NCBI RefSeq assembly: GCF_030272615.1
Contig: NC_081414.1
Location: 761,511,148-761,575,147 of the forward strand
DNA: 64,000 nt
Source: Cryptomeria japonica
Taxonomy: Eukaryota > Streptophyta > Pinopsida > Cupressales > Cupressaceae
Reading direction: 5' to 3'
Part shown: one piece after another, positions 58,230 through 64,000 of the stretch
Layout of the letters: each line of letters opens with the position of its first letter
Position numbering within the stretch: position 1 is the stretch's first letter
The notes under the pieces: generated by a model
The model's input: the letters and a program-made list of their open reading frames with translations, nothing else
What the model was told of the DNA's origin: nothing
Database searches by the model: none
Made by a program: the position numbers and the translations under genes

Positions 58230-59278
58230 CAATAATGGTTCCCACTTTCACCCATGAAAGAAAAACGTGATGGTGAGAAAAGTTTTGGAGGGTGTTCGTT
58301 TGAACTGGGGGTATTCATACAAACTACCCTTTGGGGTTCAAGTGAACCCCCCACTTCGCTCGAACCTACCTTTTCGAGCGAAGCCCCTTCAACAGTTGTT
58401 TTTGTCAATTTTTAACTATATTGGGGCGGGGGGTGGGTGGTCACTTGAACCCCCTTCGTTTGAACCTCTGTTCATACGAACTACCCTTTTTTGGCATCTC
58501 TGCCCAAATTATTCAGAATTCTGAGAAATTATGGCCTTCAAACCTCTGGTTCAAGGCTCAAATGAAATAAGCTTGATAACTCAAAAATATAAGATGGTAG
58601 TGCTCAGAGAAATCTTTCGAATGACCATAATTTTATTACATTGTGAATTTATTATGATCTTGTTTTTCCAATTTTATGAAATATTTCTTTTTCACCGAAC
58701 ATGAACTTCTCTGTTCAACGCATTGGAAAAAATAGGAAACTAATTCAAAAAAATTATAAAAAAAAATATATGCCCTCCATATTGATGTCTTTTTTCTAAA
58801 AAAAATTAAAAAATGCATTTTGATATATATAGAACAAGTTATGTTCTCAAACCTAAACCTATGTCATTATTATAACTTGTTGGACTTCAAAACTTAATAA
58901 AATGAAAAATATTTAACATATCACTATCAAACCAACTGCAAGCCTTGGATATTGATGTTACAAACCAAAATTCAAAATAATTGAGTTTTAATCATTTATA
59001 GAAAAAAGTTATACATTTTGAGGGGCACATCACTCTGAAAAAATTTAGTTTGCTGTAAAAAACTACTTTTCGAGGGAGATGGAAAAATTAAAAAAAAATC
59101 TTCAAAAAAAAATTGAAAAAAAATATTCAGGATATGCAGACAAAATGCTACAAATCACTAATTTACATCATCTTCAAATTATTAATATTTTAAAATTTAT
59201 AGTTGTGGGAATTTCAAGATTATTTTAAAAATGTTCATCTCAGTGTCAAAAGTTGCAAAAAAGTGGGAACCATTATTG
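58230..59278. mobile_element. hAT-like MITE (1049 bp) with 8-bp TSD
   Basis: Perfect 19-bp terminal inverted repeats: CAATAATGGTTCCCACTTT at 58230-58248 and its complement at 59260-59278. Both sides carry the 8-bp duplication TGAGTTCA (58222-58229, 59279-59286). An 8-bp TSD with a terminus starting CA is typical of the hAT superfamily. Removing the element restores an open reading frame on the minus strand across the site, which supports the chosen ends. There is no transposase, so it is non-autonomous. The left end holds two strong hairpins and repeated gttcgtttgaac-type motifs. Confidence 0.9.
58333..58383. repeat. Paired perfect hairpins inside the MITE
   Basis: GGGGTTCA-ag-TGAACCCC (58333-58350) is followed after three bases by CTTCGCTCGAA, an 8-base loop and TTCGAGCGAAG (58354-58383). 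Flanking direct repeats of ttcatacRaactaccctt lie near 58314 and 58471. They may be subterminal protein-binding sites of the transposon. Confidence 0.9.
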
Positions 59279-59286
59279 TGAGTTCA

Positions 59287-59640
59287 CTCGGGGGGTAATA
59301 CTTCTTATTGAAAGCTTTCCCCACATAGACTATTTGTTCTACCATTTTTGATAGGAGGTAGGCTCCACTCTGTTTCTTTCTCCACCCATATATTTGATAT
59401 AGTTAATAGAGATCCCACAACCACATAAAAAAGGAGAGACCCCAAACTAAAAACCAGGCTTGAGAATACCTGGGGCGAAGAAAATTTGAAATTAAAAGAT
59501 CTACTTTTTTCCTTCCATAATGGAAAGTGGACATCTCATCCATCTCATCCACATGAGCCAAGAGTTAATCATCATTACCAACAAAAATATTTGCTTAACA
59601 CAATCTAATATCATTGGTGATTAGATATTTAATTTCCATT
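59287..59640 (-). pseudogene. Upstream part of the relic split by the MITE, then spacer
   Basis: Directly after the TSD the minus strand reads KAFNKKYYPPSE, which joins LTPLYGETSW on the other side of the MITE. Beyond about 59420 nothing is recognisable. Confidence 0.4.
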
Positions 59641-59649
59641 CAGGTACAA

Positions 59650-62600
59650 TCAAAAGACCCCTACCAAACAATATGATTTTGCTTGACACCATTGTTGGCA
59701 AAGTCATCGACCACCTTATTTTCATCAAAAAAAGGCATGAGATATTTTAAAATCCTTCAAAGATTTAAGCATATCAATGCAATCAAGGATCATACTTTTG
59801 ATTTTCCATTTAGGGGTTTGAACACCCCTTAGACAATTAATACTGTTTAGAGACTCACTTTCTAACCATACCTTCGTATAGCTATTAGAGACCATTTTGA
59901 TACCAATATAGGCTACCTTTTCCTCACAATAGTGGTTTGTCTATATTCCCAAAGGGAGGCCATTGCTAAGAAAAATATACCATTATGTTCACATGCGACT
60001 CCCCCACAATCAACAGGAGTAAGATTACCTTTAGCTACCCTATTAACATTAAATTTAATCTACCCTAAAGGAGTGGTTTTCCAAAAAACTCCATCCCTCA
60101 CCTAATTAGACCTGTGAATAGGGATAGATATATCCCACTAAATCAACCAATTGAATAATAAGGATATCATACTAGGGGGGGATGTGCTTGGTGTCATTAA
60201 CCACTTCCTTGGGGAAAGCCACCATACAATTATTTTTGATAGACGCCCAAATTTTGAAGGTCAATTTGTTAACAGGGGAAGCAACATCCCAAAGGATTCT
60301 TTATTCCTTTCCATCCATGCCCCCCAAGCAATATGAGGTAGGATGAGGAACCATAGAAATCCTAGAGAGGGATTAGAGGTGGGAAGAATCCACTAAAGCC
60401 AACATTTAGAAAATGAAGTAGGAAAAACCCAATCAATTGACCAAAGGTTGAATAAATGAGCCTCTAGATAAAACCAACATAATTGTAGCCAAAGAGAAGA
60501 TGATAGAAGTTCTCTATCACTTTCAAACAAAAAATACATTTGTTTTTCATAAAAAAGCCTCTCTTGTAAATATTTTCAATATTTAGGATCTTATTTTGGG
60601 CCAAATATAGAAAAAGATGTTAACTTTAGGGATCAAATTAGAGTTCCCTACCAAAGAAGAAAAAGGTTGGCGGGAGCACAGCTTAGCCTATAACTTGAAA
60701 GAATTAGAAACCAAGAAAGAGACATCCATAGAGCCTACCCAAACTATCAAATATCTACACTGGAAAATAGGGATATTGACTTTAGATAACAAATTCTATA
60801 GAGGATCAAGAGCTAGATTGAGAGTAGATAAATCAATCTACATTTAGTTTCAAATATAATCAACAACCCAATAAACAATCCATTCAATGCATAACTCATG
60901 GAAAAATGCTCATAGAGAAAGAGAAAGAGGGGCATCATCAAGCCACCAATCATCCTAGAAACAAAAATTGAGGACATTCTAAAGAGAGCACCTAAGAACC
61001 CAAACAACAATAGATTTCAAGATGGAAATAAAGTTCCATAAGGCAGAATAGAAAGCCAACGGCCAAGAAAGATGATAAATACTGAGAATGAATGTAGGAG
61101 GCAAAATATTTACAATGAACTATAAAGGTCCATTCATTATTTTCCTTCAAACATCTCCATAATTATTTTTCCTAGAAATCATAATTTAATTCCTTAATTT
61201 TCTTGATAGCTAAACCCCTAAGTTTCTTGGCAAGATAGAATTGATCCAAAGCCACAGGATGCAGTCTATTCTTAGATTCAAAACTAGTCCAATGAAAATT
61301 ATTCTAAATACTTTTCATCTTAATAAAAAAACATATTCAGAACCTGAAAAACATAGCATAAACATGTAAGTTCTAAAGAGAAGGTTTAATTAATTGAAGT
61401 TTACCAGTGTGACTTAGTAAACCCCCTTTCCAACCAACCAACTTAAATTGAAATTTATCAATGAGTCCAAAATAAAAGGAACCATGAACATATTTCGTGC
61501 ATATAGGGATTCCAAAGTAAGTGAAGGATAACTCTATAATACGACACCCAAGAATAGCAGAAATGTTGATCTATCTCTTTTTCAAAGTACTGAGAAAGAA
61601 GATAGAGCTCTTAAGAAGGATAATTCTTTAACCCAAGGGAACTTCATATTAAGACAAAATGCTCTTAATAATTTTAGCTTTAGATATGGAACCATCACCC
61701 AAGATAATGGTGTCATCAATAAATTGTTGATGAGAGAAAACCTAGGAAGAGGAGGATGGGGAGAGGCCCTTATTACACCCTATAGTCACATTTCTCTAGA
61801 TGAATCAACCCAAGGCTTCCTCGATGACAATAAAAAGGAAAGGGAAAATGGGGTCCCCTTGGTAAATGCTTCTAGAACTAGAAAGAACCCTGAGGGGGAT
61901 CCATTAGCAATAACAGAGAACCTTGGGGCTGAGATAAGCTAAGAGATCAACTAGATTAATGTGTTGCTAAAACTAAAAAATAGGAAGAGTTGCAAAATAA
62001 AATGTTAGTTAACCTATCTATAAGCCTTGAGAAGATCTAAATTAAGAAAAAAACTAGATTTCTTATTGACCAATAGAGAATGGATATTCTCATGCACAAT
62101 TAAGCCAAAATAAAAAAATTGGTGACCAGGGACAAAATCATTCTATTAGATAGAAAGTAGAGCATGAAGGATTGGTTTTAAATGAAGAACAAGGATTTTA
62201 GAGAAAATCTTGTAGATGGAATTACATAAGCTAATCAGACACAAGTCATGAAAAGAGTTAGCCCCAACCTTCTTAGGAATGAAGACAATAAAAGTAGCAT
62301 TCAATTGTTTCAAAAAGGTCTTGGATCCAACGAACTCACAAACAACCCAAACAACATCCTTAACCATGTTGTCCTAATAAGATTGAAAAAAGAACAAGGG
62401 GAAACCATCAGGACCTGGAAATTTATTCCCCTCAAACGATAATATAACAAAACAAACCTCTTCCTTAGAAGGAATCCTAATAAGAGAAAAAAAAATTTTC
62501 CTCAGTCACAAGACAAGTTTGAATAAATCTTAGAAAATCCAACTGAACATCAACATCCAAAGGTTGATCATTAGAAAGGAGAGACTGAAACAATCTTCAA

Positions 62601-62990
62601 AGCGACAATCATAATGTCTTCATCTTTGTCTAGACTAAATTTACCATTGTAAGTGATCAAATGGACTCTATTGGAAGAAAGATGTTTAAGGGTGGACAAA
62701 TGGAAAAATATGGTATTCCAATCACCACACTTGAGCTTAATGACCCTTTAACTCTACTTCCAAAATTCATCCTCCTTGACTATAATATAATAAAGTTTAT
62801 ACAAAATAAATATTTCCTACCCACAAGATAAGGGAAAGAACCTTATAGTTTGATTTGAGCTTGAATATCATCTAACTTGCCCTTTAACCAACTCTTTGTC
62901 TTAAAGATGTGATTGAATTAGGCCTTATTCCATTTGAAAATATTATCTTTAATTAAGGAAAGATTCTTCAAAACTTGATACATAGTGTTA
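59650..62990 (-). pseudogene. LINE ORF2 relic: reverse transcriptase and RNase H
   Basis: Minus strand, in order: LSLIKDNIFKWNKA (end of the endonuclease-RT linker, ~62930), LIRIPSKEEVCFVIL and GPDGFPLFFFQ, LNATFIVFIPKK (62280), NSIYKIFSKILVL, LNLDLLKAY (62060), NGSPSGFF (61900) and the catalytic block FIDDTIILGD (61700, normally FADD). Near 59690-59930 an RNase H domain reads LESESLNSINCLRGVQTPKW, KISHAF, DENKVVDDFANNGV. Many stops and frame changes. A plant L1-like LINE with C-terminal RNase H, lacking its 5' half. Confidence 0.88.
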
Positions 62991-62994
62991 ATAT

Positions 62995-64000
62995 TATTTT
63001 GGGATTGCTCGTAGGTGGCATTTTGATCAAGTGGCAGTGATTTCTTTTGATTTTTGGCTATTTTCCTATTCGTCAGCGTGCATGCTAAGTCACATCTCAA
63101 AATTGCCTCGAGTTGCTTTCTTTTATCACTCAAAGTTGAGAGAACATGGAGCTTCCACACGGGTTAGGTTTTTATATCGATGTATGCTTCTCGGCCCCAC
63201 CATCCATCGTGTAAAGATGGAGACACTTTGTGTCCCTGCGTTGCACAATCTAGTTTTCTTTCTACGCTCAACTTCACATATCCCCCCGAGCCGCCACGTG
63301 TCTTCAATGGTAGTTCATGAACAAGGATGTGGTTTTCATCATAATTTTCTTGTTGGGCAGATGTAGGGATTTCCATCACGTGGTGCAGATAACAACTTTG
63401 AAGGTTGTTTTGCTGGGTAGCATCTTGTTGTGTGCCATGCTAGGTTTTCCTGTTAGAAGCAGTGGTTAGGATGTTGCTGATGCTGTGAGCTGTTAGTTAG
63501 GAGCGGAGGGCTCTATTTATTCTTTCTTTTTCTTGATTTGAAGGGTTCAAACTTTTAGAGAGATTTTTAGACTTTGGCTCATTAAAGAGGCCTTTATGTT
63601 GATTAAATTTGGTGAGTGATAGACATGTCAAATTATGCCTATGGCCTTTATGATTGTTTTATTTGAAGCTTAATATATTGACTACTCTGTGGTTTTCAAG
63701 TTCAATAACTTCTATGGTATTTTTTGTGAGACTCTGTGGATTAAACTATGTTCTGAGACTTGTTATCTATTGGATAAATGGTGAATGTCATTTTAGGTTG
63801 AATGAGTTTTGTTGAGTTACTCTCTTGAATGGTTCTGAGTGTGTAGATTATTGAATTAGCTTTAAAGCTGCATATGTTTGGGTTTTATATGTTGTTAATG
63901 CTTTTACAAAATATTTTTGTGTATTTCCTAAGTAGTGTAGATCATTTATTTTAAGTTTCTTCCTTCCTCTTTTCTTCCCCAATTGTAAGAAGAGTCGACT
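62995..64000 (+). promoter_or_regulatory. LTR- or promoter-like DNA at the window edge
   Basis: After the LINE relic, composition changes to a mixed, CG-containing stretch with two G-box cores (GCCACGTGTC near 63293 and TCACGTGGTG near 63378) and a TATA-like ctctatttattc near 63510. A T-rich transcribed-looking leader follows. It could be the U3-R of an LTR whose interior lies beyond 64000, or a host promoter. No coding start is visible before the window ends. Confidence 0.35.

Noticed and set aside
58190-58524. Short frames across the MITE end
   Set aside because: They read through the TIR and hairpins and have no homology; the real coding relic is the one restored when the MITE is removed.
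58222-59286. Classification of the MITE as MULE (9-bp TSD)
   Set aside because: A 9-bp duplication can be forced only by shortening one TIR; the 8-bp reading keeps both TIRs complete and preserves the host frame.

Overview
The window reads as AT-rich nuclear DNA of a seed plant with a large, transposon-filled genome. The mix of old Ty1/copia, Ty3/gypsy and RNase H-bearing LINE relics, long solo-LTR-like blocks, tandem arrays and one plant-specific DUF7722 domain suggests a gymnosperm (conifer-like) scaffold. That is an inference; nothing here fixes the species. I saw no rRNA or tRNA gene, no CRISPR array, and nothing bacterial or organellar.

Layout. 1-4.5 kb: unassigned AT-rich DNA with a small Cys/His-rich reading frame near 3.5 kb. 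4.5-6.7 kb: broken copia element (gag, protease, integrase) cut off directly against a DUF7722 reading frame (6.7-7.1 kb), the best host-gene candidate. 7.1-11.7 kb: spacer with two local duplications and a promoter-like G-box/TATA segment with weak exons at 9.5-10.2 kb. 11.8-13.85 kb: a plus-strand multi-exon gene of unknown family with short phase-0 exons and two stops. 13.86-14.19 kb: three 110-bp repeats. 14.5-18.3 kb: a satellite of ~359-bp monomers. 18.56-23.16 kb (minus): a dead DDE-type transposase-like gene interrupted by a solo LTR.

23.7-34.2 kb: an array of 90-bp monomers rich in dyad symmetry. It is split by an ~1.5-kb LTR-like element, itself split by a young, complete minus-strand LTR element (26407-31577, 505-bp LTRs, TSD catat). 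That element encodes an uninterrupted 807-residue gag-protease protein but no integrase or reverse transcriptase. 34.3-34.9 kb: a long GAT/ATC microsatellite. 35-37.5 kb: gypsy RNase H and integrase relics with a solo LTR inserted in the integrase. 37.7-42 kb: minus-strand LTR-retroelement debris, including a PDS5-like fragment just downstream of a degenerate primer-binding site. 42.76-44.41 kb: a 1.65-kb LTR element (287-bp LTRs, TSD taatg) carrying an unrecognised acidic reading frame.

46.5-49.16 kb: LINE ORF1 and endonuclease on the plus strand. 49.2-52 kb: LTR/PBS and non-coding interior of another LTR element. 52.2-53.9 kb: LINE relic, minus. 55.1-56.95 kb: 2.6 copies of a ~706-bp tandem repeat. 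57.3-59.4 kb: an unrecognised broken coding relic split by a hAT-like MITE with 8-bp TSD. 59.65-63 kb: LINE reverse transcriptase and RNase H, minus. 63-64 kb: LTR- or promoter-like DNA.

Most units are parasites in different stages of decay, often nested, so relative ages can be read from the nesting. The nonsense codons in several frames are almost all TAG or TGA, which suggests decay by deamination of methylated cytosine. The most unusual items are the DDE-type gene, the phase-0 micro-exon gene facing it across the satellite, the two non-autonomous LTR elements with odd reading frames, and the PDS5 fragment.
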